Positions 35,721-45,669 of a DNA stretch of 64,000 bases are shown piece after piece. Made by a program: the position numbers and the translations under genes. Positions within the stretch are counted from its first letter, which is position 1. The number at the start of each line of letters is the position of its first letter. The stretch lies in the NCBI RefSeq assembly GCF_018861005.1, contig NZ_JAHKQL010000026.1, positions 62,001-126,000 of the forward strand. Reading direction: 5' to 3'. This DNA comes from Polaribacter vadi. GTDB taxonomy: Bacteria > Bacteroidota > Bacteroidia > Flavobacteriales > Flavobacteriaceae. The notes beneath the pieces are model-generated. The model worked only from the letters and a program-made list of their open reading frames with translations, was not told the DNA's origin and did no database searches.

Positions 35721-36494
35721 ATGAATATTTTATCGAAAAACATCAAACATTTAAGAACTCTTAAAAAATTAACACAGGAGTCTTTGGCCGAAGAATTGCA
35801 TGTTACCCGATCTCGTATTAGTTCTTATGAAGAGAATCGTTCTTCGCCAACTATTGATTTTTTAATTGATTTTTCGAACTATTTTAGTATTCCGATTGAC
35901 ATTATTATTAAAAATGATTTGACCAAAGCGAAAGATGTTTCTTTTATTGAAGTTGGTAACCAACGTGTTTTGTTTCCGATTACTGTAGACCAGGACAATG
36001 AAAACTTGATTGAAATTGTACCTGCAAAAGCTTCTGCAGGTTATCTATTAGGCTATGATGATCCTGAGTATATTGAGCAATTGGAAAAAATTAAATTGCC
36101 TTTTTTACCTACTGGAAAACATCGCGCTTTCCCTATTAAAGGGGATTCTATGTTGCCTATGAAAGATGGTTCTTATTTGGTTGCTGAATTTGTTGAGGAT
36201 ATTAAAAATGCGAAAAGTGGGGTTTCTTATATTGTGGTGACCAAAGATGATGGTATGACGTATAAAAGGCTTTATAATGAGATTGAAGAAAATGATTCTT
36301 TTTTATTGAAACCTGATAATCCGACTTACCAACCTTACCATGTACCTGTTTCTGAGGTTTTGGAATTGTGGAAATTTACTTGTAGTATCAACACTCAAGA
36401 ATATGAGGAACATGAATTGAAATTGAGTAGTATTATTACAATGTTTACTGATTTAGGTGTGGAATTGGAGGCATTGAAGAAGTCTGTGCTTTAG
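35721..36494 (+). CDS. LexA-like XRE/S24 self-cleaving repressor
   Basis: Protein of 257 residues with an N-terminal XRE helix-turn-helix (LTQESLAEELHVTRSRISSYEENRSSP, in blocks; about 19-44) and a C-terminal S24 peptidase domain. The candidate cleavage bond is Ala-Gly in KASAGYL (about residue 95), the catalytic Ser is in GDSM (about 143) and the Lys in TYKRL (about 181). RecA-stimulated autocleavage would lift repression of dinB-dnaE2. It differs from classical LexA by using an XRE-type reader. Divergent from dinB with a 52-base spacer. Confidence 0.93.
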   Translation: MNILSKNIKHLRTLKKLTQESLAEELHVTRSRISSYEENRSSPTIDFLIDFSNYFSIPIDIIIKNDLTKAKDVSFIEVGNQRVLFPITVDQDNENLIEIVPAKASAGYLLGYDDPEYIEQLEKIKLPFLPTGKHRAFPIKGDSMLPMKDGSYLVAEFVEDIKNAKSGVSYIVVTKDDGMTYKRLYNEIEENDSFLLKPDNPTYQPYHVPVSEVLELWKFTCSINTQEYEEHELKLSSIITMFTDLGVELEALKKSVL

Positions 36495-36555
36495 GTAAAA
36501 GTTATTCTTTGTAGATTTTGTTTATGGATTTGAAATTAGTCGAATCGTACAGTTT

Positions 36556-39500
36556 TTAGTTTTTCTTAAACTGTAATTTTGGAAGTACTATTTTGTATTC
36601 CTTTTTTTCTTTGATATCGTACCAAAACAATAGGTATTCTACATTACCATTCGTCAATTGATATCCATCTTTTAAAAAAATGTTGTATTTTTTTTCTATA
36701 AAAGCTCTAGAAAACAACAATACATTACCTAATGTTGGATTTGCTAAACCTAAAACAGAACCATTAGAAAATTGTGTCAAATCTTTATTTAGCAGATCTC
36801 CTGTTTTTAAATGGTTTACCCTATTTATGGTTGCTCTATATTTTTGTGAACCTAAATTAATTTCTTTATGATCTAAAATAATCTCAAAATAATTAGGTTG
36901 TGTGGTCTTGCCTTTGAACGGAATGATTTCTAATTTTTCTGTTTTAAAATGATCGAAAAAACTTGAATTACAATGTATTTGTAAGGATTTTTTTGCCCTT
37001 GAACATCCTACATACAATACACGTTTTGATTCAGAGTTATTAAATTCATAATTTTCTAATAATAGATATACATGATCAAATTCTTTACCTTTTGATTTAT
37101 GGATTGTTGCAATGATGATTGCATTTGCATCTGCATTGATGGCATCTTCCATTTTTATTTCATTAATGTACTCATACCAATCTATTAATTGTTTTTTCTT
37201 TTCATAGTTTCTTTCAAATTTTAAGATAATCTCTAAACATGTTTGGTAATGAATACTGTTTTTATGACTGTTTTTAAAGTATATTTTTGCCTCTTCCCAA
37301 AAATTATTAAAGATGATACCCGCATCATTTTTGTTTTGTTTTAGTTTATCCGTAAATGTCCTTATTTCCATCAAATCAGACAACCTAAAACCCTCTAAAT
37401 CTGTGATTAATCTTGTTTTTTGCCCCACATTTTTAAGTAATGTACTTAGCATTAAAGCTTGCTTGTTTGTTCTTACAAGAATAGCCCTTGTACCCACATG
37501 GTTATCCTTTATTAAGAAATCTGTCAAAGATTTTTCTAAATACGAACTTTGATATCTAATTAATTGAATTGGCCGCTCTATTTCTACTTTTGCTGGTTCT
37601 AATACTTCTCGCTTTAATCTATTTGGAATTTTATCTAACACCTCATTATTGAATGCCACAATATTAGCAGTAGATCTGTAGTTTTTAATTAATGAATATT
37701 CTGTGGCTTTATACTTTTCTTTAAACTCAAGCATATACTTATTTGATGAACCTCTAAATTCATAAATATTTTGATCATCATCTCCCACTGCAATTACTCT
37801 TATATTTCCAGATTTTTGTATAATGGTTTGAATGAGTTTCCATTCCGCTTGATTTACATCTTGAAATTCATCTAAAAGCAACACACTTTTATTTATAATT
37901 GATGAGATGTCTATATCCTCATTTTCGATGGCGTTTAAACAATCTTGTATTACATTTTTAGACTTTGCTAGATCTCCTAATTGCCCCATTATCTGAAAAC
38001 AGAAGCCATGAAAGGTGGTGATTTTAATTAATCCTGAATATTCTGGTACTAATTTTCTTGTTCTTGCTCTAAACTCTAAAGAAGCAGCTTTAGAAAATGT
38101 AAGCATTAAAAACTGTTCTGGCTTGATATCTTCTAAAAGTAATAAACTTGCTATTTTATGCACCAATACTTTGGTTTTACCACTTCCCGGTCCTGCTAAC
38201 ACTAAAATATTATCTGATTTACCATCATTGACAATTTTAGTTTGATTTGTATCTAAATCTCCTATAATTTCTTTCAATCGATTAGGAGTTAAAGGTGTTC
38301 TAATTTCTGATTTACGTCTTGGAAAATATTTTGCCAAAAACTCTTCATAAGGTAAGCTGAAATAATCATTTACATAGGTAAGAGCCGCTTCGTAATTTTG
38401 AATTCTACGTTTTGCATATTCTCCTACAATATGAATCTGTTCCGTTTTATGGATGTAATGATCCTCCATTTTTTTAAAATTCTCTAAGGTAAATCTAGGG
38501 ATAGATGCATTAATCTCTTCGAGATTTAACCTATTGTAAGACACCATAAACCCTCCTTCTAATTTTATAGCCTTTATCTGATTTAAATAAAGTAATGTTT
38601 TTTCATATCGCTTTAGATTTTCTTCTTTTAAATGCCCCAATAACTGGTTCGAATTTTTTAATTCTAACATTGAAAAAGAAACTGGAAGGTCTTTCTTATC
38701 TGTACCTACTTGTTTTTCTTTTTGCTTTATTTGAAATTTTTCAAGTAGCTGGTACACGTCTACTGCAAGCTCATGTCTCCACAATAGATCCTCTTTTAAC
38801 TCCTTACTTTTATTGATTTTAATTTGATATAAATCATTTTCCCTATCAATTCGTTTTTTAGTGATAAAGTTTCTTATCTCCCAATAATTTAAAATGTTTT
38901 TAAGGGCGTCTATTGAAGAATTCACAACTCCAAAATCCATTAAATTTTGGTTTAATTGTCGCATTGATATTTTAATGCTTGTTGTTAAGAACTTTTGTAA
39001 TGCTGATTCAATTTTACTGTAACGAGCCATTACGTTTTTAGAACTATTTGCTGATTGTGTTACATTTATAAAAGCCGTTAAATCTTTTGAATCTCCTAAG
39101 ATTTTTAAATCTCTTAATATATCAATTACATCTCTAATTATATAAAGTGTTAACCCTGTGGTATCGGCTAAATAATCAATTCTGCATTCTTTGTCTTTTA
39201 CGATACGTTGTAATACTCGGGAGCAATTTAATACTTGCTCTTCTGTTAGTGATGTTTGTTTATGTATTTTTTGAAGTGCCTTATTTAAGTTTGGTACCAT
39301 TAAACTATCTGCAAACACACTTGAAGAATTTTGCTTACGCTTTAAAAACCCTTGATCTTCTAAGGCTGCAATTGATGTTTTTACTTTAGTTTCAAGCTCA
39401 TGTATTTCGGTATCCCAACCTGCTTTTTGAGCAATTTCTAAAGCAGAATTACTTATTTTATTGTTCTTTCTGTTTTTAGACAAAAACTTAAGTCCTTGCC

Positions 39501-41373
39501 ATATTTGTTGAATTTCTTTTTGATTTATTTTGGTCTGTTGTAATAAACTAAAATGTTTATTTAAATCTCCTTCACTAAAAAGAATGTAACATTTAGCTTG
39601 AATGTTTTCGTCACGACCTGCCCTACCCGCTTCTTGCACGTAATTTTCGAGAGAATCTGATATATTATAATGGATAACTGATTTTACATCATCTTTATCT
39701 ACCCCCATTCCAAAAGCGGAAGTTGCCACTATGATGTCTTTTTTATTGTTCATAAAGGCATCCATGTACTCTTTCTTTAGATCTTTATCTAACCTTCCAT
39801 GAAAATAAGATGCATTAAATCCTGCACTTTCCACTAAACCATGAATTTCTTCTACTTTTTTGGTTCTAGAAGCATAAATAATTGCTGGTTTTTCACAACG
39901 GTCTAGTAACTTTAATAATGCGCCCATTTTGCGTTCCGCATCATTGATATCGACTACTTCGTATCTAAGATTTGTTCTGCTTGCTCTGGTTACATACTCG
40001 TCTAAATCAATCTCTAGTTTTGTTTTAAAATATTCTTTGATATCTGTTATTACCTGTGGTTTTGCCGTTGCTGTAAAACAAGAAACAGGTATTCTTCTAC
40101 CCATCAATTCTTCTTCTAAACTTTTGATAAATTGAGCAATGTATAAATAATCCACTCTAAAATCTTGTCCCCAAGAAGAAAAACAATGTGCCTCATCTAT
40201 CACAAATCGAGCTACGGAACGTTGTTTTAAAATTCTTAAGATGGTTTGAGACCTTAACGATTCTGGAGATAAATAGAGTAACTGAATATCTCCTTTTTCT
40301 ACACGTTCAATCGCTTCTTGTCTTTCTAATGGAGATAATAAACCATTGATGGCAGCAGCTTTGGTAATGTCGAAACGTTTTTCAAGATTTTCTACTTGAT
40401 CTTTCATTAAAGACACTAATGGAGAAATTATTACAGTTAGTTGACGCGATAAAGCACCTTTCATTAAGGCTGGTAATTGAAACGTAAGTGATTTACCACC
40501 ACCTGTAGGAAACACGGCAACAAATGATTTTTCACTTAGTCCTGCTCTTACTGTTTTTTCTTGTAAACTTATTACCTCCTCTTGGTCGAAGCTTCTAAAA
40601 TCTTTATAACCAAAATAAGTTTGTAAGGCTTTTTTAGGGTTTAGGTTTGAACTACAATATTTACAATTTGTGTCTTCACAATTTTTAAATCTTAAATGAT
40701 TTACTATTTGTTGCGTTTTTGGGTAAGTTTTGCTAATCCAATAAGCTAGTACTGATTTATCTTCTACCGTATTTATTAGTGCGTATGCATATGCTAACTC
40801 TACGGGATAATTCTTTATAAGATTTTCTATCTTTAAATTTGTACAGATTTTATTTTCAAAGCATTTTTTTAGCTCTATCTTAATTTCAATATTTGTTGTC
40901 TTAAAATTGATTAACTCTAAGAATCCAGCATAGTCCTTTAAATTAGAAAATAAACAAGCATATACCTGTTGTATGTTTGATTCTAATTCTGAGAATCTAT
41001 TTAACTCATCTATTAATAATTGTTTTGTGAGTTTACAATCTGACAAAGGATTATTATAATCACTATCGTTTACAATTTTGTATCCTTTTACTAATTTATG
41101 ATAAGGAGTATTGCTAAAGAGTATTGGGGACCATAGTAATGTGTCTACTATTTTTTTAGTCTTAAAAATATCGTCTCCCAAAGACAACTTTAATAATGCA
41201 ATGTCGTGTGCTACAATGTTATGACCACAAATATACTCTGCTTGCTTTATCCAAGACTCTAATTTGGTCAATTGTTTTCCATGAAGCTCCTCTCCTTTAA
41301 AAACAGCACCCACATCATTGATCTTCCCTTGTAGAGACGTTTCAATATCTATATACAGAATTTTATTTCTCAT
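36556..41373 (-). CDS. Giant DEDD exonuclease-RecQ-UvrD helicase fusion
   Basis: One frame of 1605 residues with three nucleic-acid modules. (1) DnaQ-like exonuclease, about 1-125: YIDIET, GHNIVAHD, then PLSDCKLT; the His expected five residues before the last Asp is Asn. (2) RecQ helicase, about 255-650: FPTGGGKS (290), DEAH (394), TATA, FGMGVDKDDV, QEAGRAGRDE. (3) After a helical middle, a UvrD/Rep helicase, about 1035-1520: AGPGSGKT (1060), DEFQD (1168), GDDDQNIYEFRG, NYRSTANI, HKSKGKEF (1428), CSRAKKSL. Ends the minus-strand defence block, 115 bases after mcrC. Related RecQ-UvrD fusions exist in defence islands; a named system is not assigned. Role in attacking invading DNA is inferred. 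Confidence 0.85.
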   Translation of the reverse strand: MRNKILYIDIETSLQGKINDVGAVFKGEELHGKQLTKLESWIKQAEYICGHNIVAHDIALLKLSLGDDIFKTKKIVDTLLWSPILFSNTPYHKLVKGYKIVNDSDYNNPLSDCKLTKQLLIDELNRFSELESNIQQVYACLFSNLKDYAGFLELINFKTTNIEIKIELKKCFENKICTNLKIENLIKNYPVELAYAYALINTVEDKSVLAYWISKTYPKTQQIVNHLRFKNCEDTNCKYCSSNLNPKKALQTYFGYKDFRSFDQEEVISLQEKTVRAGLSEKSFVAVFPTGGGKSLTFQLPALMKGALSRQLTVIISPLVSLMKDQVENLEKRFDITKAAAINGLLSPLERQEAIERVEKGDIQLLYLSPESLRSQTILRILKQRSVARFVIDEAHCFSSWGQDFRVDYLYIAQFIKSLEEELMGRRIPVSCFTATAKPQVITDIKEYFKTKLEIDLDEYVTRASRTNLRYEVVDINDAERKMGALLKLLDRCEKPAIIYASRTKKVEEIHGLVESAGFNASYFHGRLDKDLKKEYMDAFMNNKKDIIVATSAFGMGVDKDDVKSVIHYNISDSLENYVQEAGRAGRDENIQAKCYILFSEGDLNKHFSLLQQTKINQKEIQQIWQGLKFLSKNRKNNKISNSALEIAQKAGWDTEIHELETKVKTSIAALEDQGFLKRKQNSSSVFADSLMVPNLNKALQKIHKQTSLTEEQVLNCSRVLQRIVKDKECRIDYLADTTGLTLYIIRDVIDILRDLKILGDSKDLTAFINVTQSANSSKNVMARYSKIESALQKFLTTSIKISMRQLNQNLMDFGVVNSSIDALKNILNYWEIRNFITKKRIDRENDLYQIKINKSKELKEDLLWRHELAVDVYQLLEKFQIKQKEKQVGTDKKDLPVSFSMLELKNSNQLLGHLKEENLKRYEKTLLYLNQIKAIKLEGGFMVSYNRLNLEEINASIPRFTLENFKKMEDHYIHKTEQIHIVGEYAKRRIQNYEAALTYVNDYFSLPYEEFLAKYFPRRKSEIRTPLTPNRLKEIIGDLDTNQTKIVNDGKSDNILVLAGPGSGKTKVLVHKIASLLLLEDIKPEQFLMLTFSKAASLEFRARTRKLVPEYSGLIKITTFHGFCFQIMGQLGDLAKSKNVIQDCLNAIENEDIDISSIINKSVLLLDEFQDVNQAEWKLIQTIIQKSGNIRVIAVGDDDQNIYEFRGSSNKYMLEFKEKYKATEYSLIKNYRSTANIVAFNNEVLDKIPNRLKREVLEPAKVEIERPIQLIRYQSSYLEKSLTDFLIKDNHVGTRAILVRTNKQALMLSTLLKNVGQKTRLITDLEGFRLSDLMEIRTFTDKLKQNKNDAGIIFNNFWEEAKIYFKNSHKNSIHYQTCLEIILKFERNYEKKKQLIDWYEYINEIKMEDAINADANAIIIATIHKSKGKEFDHVYLLLENYEFNNSESKRVLYVGCSRAKKSLQIHCNSSFFDHFKTEKLEIIPFKGKTTQPNYFEIILDHKEINLGSQKYRATINRVNHLKTGDLLNKDLTQFSNGSVLGLANPTLGNVLLFSRAFIEKKYNIFLKDGYQLTNGNVEYLLFWYDIKEKKEYKIVLPKLQFKKN

Positions 41374-41488
41374 GTTTTAAACTCAATAAACACGCACTAA
41401 CTTATCCTTTATTATTTGCTTTTAAAAAAAGCAATTTATTTTACCTAAAATTATTCAAGTCCCTTTTAATTACACACAGAATTATATT

Positions 41489-42730
41489 CTATAAAACTAC
41501 TAATGACAGCACTTTATTCCCTAGATTTTCATCTAGTTCTCCCCCCTCTAAAACCGATACAAAGCCCATTTTACATTGATGCTCTATTTGTGAATGATTA
41601 GCATCTTCATCTATAACATAATCATCTGTTAAATACGATTTAAAACTATTTTCTCGGGGATCTCCGGGATACAATAACAATGCTTTTTTAGCATCCCAAA
41701 AACGACAATAGGCATACATTTGTCTTAAATCGCTCACTGAAGCTGTATTGTTTTTGGGTCTTTTCCATTTTGTATCGATTATGAAGGTTTGTGAACCTTT
41801 GCGTAATACAACATCTGGTCTTAAACTATTGCCTCCCCAGAAGGATTTAGATTCTTGTCCTGACACTTTTATATCAGTACCTAAACAAGCTTTTTGTAAT
41901 TGTTTTAAAACATAGGTTTCCCATAATTCATTCATATCAAATAATAGAGACAACATCTTTTCTTTTCCGCTTGATATATCTGGTGAATAATTTAAAATAA
42001 TTAACCTCGCTAACTCTATAGCATTCGCATATCCAACAGATTTTCTATTTAACCGAACTTCATTCAGTTGTTTTTCGGTAATAGTTTTTTGATCTACTTC
42101 TGGAAAATTTAACTGCACTCTGTTTGCTAAATCCTGTAATCTCGTTCCGTTTGTAAACTGAGTAACAATAATTAATGCTTTTTGTAATACTTGATGTAAA
42201 AAGTGATTACTATCGTACACTTGATGCGTAGTATAAAAGCGTTCTTTATGGACGATGTTTTTTCGAATATGTCCTGCAAATTCTAATTTACCTTTTAATG
42301 CTTTTGTATTTTGTGTTTGCTTTCTATAGTTTTTAATCAAACCTTTTCTAACCAAACTTTCTACTTCTAATAAGTACAATTCAAAATAAACTTCTAGTAA
42401 ATTAAGGTGCTGTCTTTTAACATGTGCTGCCCCAGAAGATTCCGCTTTAAGTTTTCCGCATGCTTGTAACATTTTTAATAAAACACCTTTCCATTTATTA
42501 TCATCATCCTCTTTGTCTGCTTTTGGGTGAATCTCAATAGTTAAACCATCTACCTGAATTACACCAACATATTGATTAAATTTGATCCCTTTTGCAATAG
42601 GTTCAAAATAATTACCATCATGATATTCGTTCAGTTTTAATAGCGCATCTAAATGTACTTGCTTAAAACCTTCCTCACCAACATATAAACGTTGGTGTTC
42701 AAAAACCGATATTGTCTTATTACTTATCAA
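41489..42730 (-). CDS. mcrC: McrC-like nuclease subunit of McrBC restriction system
   Basis: Protein of 413 residues. The N-terminal half (ISVFEHQRLYVG, IKFNQYVGVIQV, IEIHPKA) is the McrC domain that meets the McrB ring. The C-terminal half holds a PD-(D/E)XK nuclease: SLRPDVVLRKGSQTFIIDTKWK with the Asp and Asp-x-Lys. The start is TTG at 42730, directly after the mcrB TAA; no ATG gives the conserved N-terminus. It cleaves DNA once McrB has translocated from modified sites. Confidence 0.92.
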   Translation of the reverse strand: MISNKTISVFEHQRLYVGEEGFKQVHLDALLKLNEYHDGNYFEPIAKGIKFNQYVGVIQVDGLTIEIHPKADKEDDDNKWKGVLLKMLQACGKLKAESSGAAHVKRQHLNLLEVYFELYLLEVESLVRKGLIKNYRKQTQNTKALKGKLEFAGHIRKNIVHKERFYTTHQVYDSNHFLHQVLQKALIIVTQFTNGTRLQDLANRVQLNFPEVDQKTITEKQLNEVRLNRKSVGYANAIELARLIILNYSPDISSGKEKMLSLLFDMNELWETYVLKQLQKACLGTDIKVSGQESKSFWGGNSLRPDVVLRKGSQTFIIDTKWKRPKNNTASVSDLRQMYAYCRFWDAKKALLLYPGDPRENSFKSYLTDDYVIDEDANHSQIEHQCKMGFVSVLEGGELDENLGNKVLSLVVL

Positions 42731-45598
42731 TTATTCCGCTTGCTTTTTTCCTAACAATGATAGAACAGCATCAATTACATTACCTTCATTTACTAGCTTT
42801 AGAAGGTATGAAGGTGCTTTAAAATCATTTGAATTTTCATACGAGAAATCTGCAAAATTGATATCATCATTTTTTTTCTTTTCTACAAACCCTTTTCCTA
42901 ACACCAATCCTATTTTACCATAATCACCATAAAAGTACTCTTGTAACAAGGGCACTATTTTATTATTAAAAGCATTGACTAGTTTTTCTTCTGAATTCAC
43001 ATTAAAAAAGTAAGAATGTCCGATTGTATGGTCTCTATCTATTAATAATTCGATACGTTCATTTATCTTTTTTAAAACTTCAGATAGCTTAATATTATCT
43101 ACTTCTTCATTTTCTATAACAGCATAATCTGGCATCATTTCTTTAAACTCAAAACGACGTCTTAATGCAGTGTCTAATGCTTCTACAGATCTATCTGCTA
43201 TGTTCATGGTACCATAAATATCTAAGTTAGAAGGTACACTGAAATTTATTTTAGAATATGGCAACTTTATACTTAATTCATTCTTAGCGCCACTTCGTTT
43301 ATCTATTTCTATAAGCGTAATTAACTCCCCAAAAATTGCAGAGACATTCCCTCTATTAATTTCATCTATAAAAATAGCATATCTATTTTCAGAATCATTT
43401 TTAGCTTTTGTACACAATTTTTTAAAAACACCATCTTCAATCGTGTATCCTAAATCTTTCGTTTCTTCTTCTGTTTCTGGAAAAACAGGTTTGATTCCTT
43501 CAATAAAATCTTCATATGAGAAGGATTGATGAAATGTTACGAAATCGTAATTTTTTATAACCGTTTCATTATTGCTTTTAAAATTGTTAACCTCATCTAT
43601 TATATCATATATTTCAGGAATTTGCTCTTTTGTTTCTTCTTCAAGTAACTGCCACATTTTATCATTATTCTTATCAAAAATTAACGGATTTTGACGTTGT
43701 TTATATGCTACATTTTCTGAAGAAGTTATCGTGTGCATTTGTAATGTTCCCCATATTGTAGCTCTCACATTTTTAGATTCTGATAACGATGCTTTTGTTT
43801 TTAACCATCTATTCTCTAAAATGTCATTTACTTTTGAGGTTCCATTTTCAATAAGTGCAATTGCTATTACTTGCCACCAAGTTAAATTCGTTATTTTATC
43901 TTCAAAAAACTTTTCTTTAGTGATGGCGTTTTCCCTAAGCGTATATGTATCAAATAATTGGTCTTTTAAATAATAAGTTTTCCCTGTTCCTGGAGGTCCG
44001 TATAGAATTTGGTTTGTTGGTTTCATATCGGTTATTATTTTTTCTGCAATTTTTTCTTTTTTATCACTTGTCATTAATTCCATTAAATAATCAGAATATT
44101 TATCATACCCTTTGTATTCAGAATCATAAATAGTAACATCTGTAAGCGTTTTTAAAACAAGTTTATGCTCTGAATGCCATTCTCCTTTTAATTTCCAATC
44201 TACTTTTCTACAGCTTTTATAACTTTCTCTTTTGCTATCAAAAAAATAATCTGAAGTTACTACTCCATACCCCAATAATTTACTTATTCCTTTTTTAACA
44301 ATTATAATATCTCCAATTTTTATATTTTCCAGGAAATCATAATTCGCTACTACTTTGTTCATAGGATTTCCTTCTCCACCGTTTAATGAAATTAAAGCAT
44401 CACGTATTTCATCTTTAGATTTATAAGTTCTTAAATCTCCTAGTTTATCATAACCAATAGCCATAATGTTGCCATTATAGAATTCATCCCAATGATCAGC
44501 ACCTCCTCCTGGAGAATACAACCAATATTTAGTATTATTGTTTTGATTCCAATTTAACAAAGTCTCAAATTCTTTTTGAGTAGCACTAAAATTTGTTCCT
44601 TGATTCCCTGCTTTAAAATTTAGAAATTTAGGATCCTCTTTTATATCTTTCCATAAAATAGGATTTTCTACTAAGTTTTTTGTGATTTTAATTTTCACTC
44701 TTACTGCAGCCTCACTAATGCTAGGATTGAGATAATATTGCTGTTCAATTTTTTCTTCTTCTAAAACACCTACTTCTGAAGTAACCTCTGCCAACGCATA
44801 ACATCCTGATTGATTTCCGGTTTGCCACAATATTATTTGATCACCAATTTTTATTTTGTCTTTATGTGCAGCAACTTTCCAGCTTTTCAAGTGTCCATAC
44901 TTTAAGGCATTTGTAATATTATAAATATCTGGATTTCCTTGAAAGATCCAGTAATTAATCTGTTTTAAAGGCTTTACTTGTTTGTTTTCAAATTCTTCAA
45001 GGGTAGTACCGTCTTTTAATTTCCATTCATACTTTCCATTAGCAGCTCTATTAAGTGTAATAACCGCTGCTGGTGATGGTCTATTAAATGTTATGCTTTT
45101 TTTTAGAATTACATATTTACTATAATCAGAGTCTTCAAAATAGTCTTCTTTTTCATATTTAACTCTCATTTGATAATAAGAGTGCTTTAAAAAACTAGGT
45201 TTGGGTTCTTTATAAATATAAGATCCTTTTAATAATTGATAGCCACCTTTTACAATTTGCAATTTTGCTGTTAAAAAATTGCCGTCTGAAGTTTTATCTG
45301 TTTTAGAGACTTGAATTTGAAATATAGGGTCTGTTAACTGCTTTTTAATAACACTAAATTGAAGTTTTTCGAATGCATTAAAACAATCCGTATTCAAACC
45401 ACCTTTAAAATAAGGTTTTATGGTTCTTCCTTCTGCATAAAAATTAGCATATGCCATTATTGCCTTTGGAGGGTAATGTATACCGTTATAAACTAAATCA
45501 TATGTTGAAGAAGGACCAAAACCATTTGGCAAGCCATTTTCTTCGAAATCTTTAATTCCTTGTAATATATGTTCTTTGGTTACTTTTTCGAATAGCAT
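42731..45598 (-). CDS. mcrB: McrB-like GTPase with N-terminal head and EVE-type readers
   Basis: Protein of 955 residues. N-terminal segment YDLVYNGIHYPPKAIMAYA (about 29-47) resembles the head domain seen in ScoMcrA-type modified-DNA nucleases. An EVE-like domain follows (INYWIFQGNPDIYN, DQIILWQTGNQSGCYALAEV, about 212-270), then a second EVE/PUA-like domain (KYWLYSPGGGADHWDEFYNG onward, about 356-480). The McrB AAA+ motor has GPPGTGKT (about 532), AIFIDEINRG (about 740) and GTMNIADRS (about 797, the McrB signature). EVE domains bind modified cytosine, so this is a modification-dependent (type IV) restriction motor. Operon with mcrC. Confidence 0.92.
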   Translation of the reverse strand: MLFEKVTKEHILQGIKDFEENGLPNGFGPSSTYDLVYNGIHYPPKAIMAYANFYAEGRTIKPYFKGGLNTDCFNAFEKLQFSVIKKQLTDPIFQIQVSKTDKTSDGNFLTAKLQIVKGGYQLLKGSYIYKEPKPSFLKHSYYQMRVKYEKEDYFEDSDYSKYVILKKSITFNRPSPAAVITLNRAANGKYEWKLKDGTTLEEFENKQVKPLKQINYWIFQGNPDIYNITNALKYGHLKSWKVAAHKDKIKIGDQIILWQTGNQSGCYALAEVTSEVGVLEEEKIEQQYYLNPSISEAAVRVKIKITKNLVENPILWKDIKEDPKFLNFKAGNQGTNFSATQKEFETLLNWNQNNNTKYWLYSPGGGADHWDEFYNGNIMAIGYDKLGDLRTYKSKDEIRDALISLNGGEGNPMNKVVANYDFLENIKIGDIIIVKKGISKLLGYGVVTSDYFFDSKRESYKSCRKVDWKLKGEWHSEHKLVLKTLTDVTIYDSEYKGYDKYSDYLMELMTSDKKEKIAEKIITDMKPTNQILYGPPGTGKTYYLKDQLFDTYTLRENAITKEKFFEDKITNLTWWQVIAIALIENGTSKVNDILENRWLKTKASLSESKNVRATIWGTLQMHTITSSENVAYKQRQNPLIFDKNNDKMWQLLEEETKEQIPEIYDIIDEVNNFKSNNETVIKNYDFVTFHQSFSYEDFIEGIKPVFPETEEETKDLGYTIEDGVFKKLCTKAKNDSENRYAIFIDEINRGNVSAIFGELITLIEIDKRSGAKNELSIKLPYSKINFSVPSNLDIYGTMNIADRSVEALDTALRRRFEFKEMMPDYAVIENEEVDNIKLSEVLKKINERIELLIDRDHTIGHSYFFNVNSEEKLVNAFNNKIVPLLQEYFYGDYGKIGLVLGKGFVEKKKNDDINFADFSYENSNDFKAPSYLLKLVNEGNVIDAVLSLLGKKQAE

Positions 45599-45669
45599 AG
45601 CTTACTTTTATTTTATAATTAGATTATTGTTCCAAAGCGCCAAAACAACATCCTTTTGAGAATAATATA

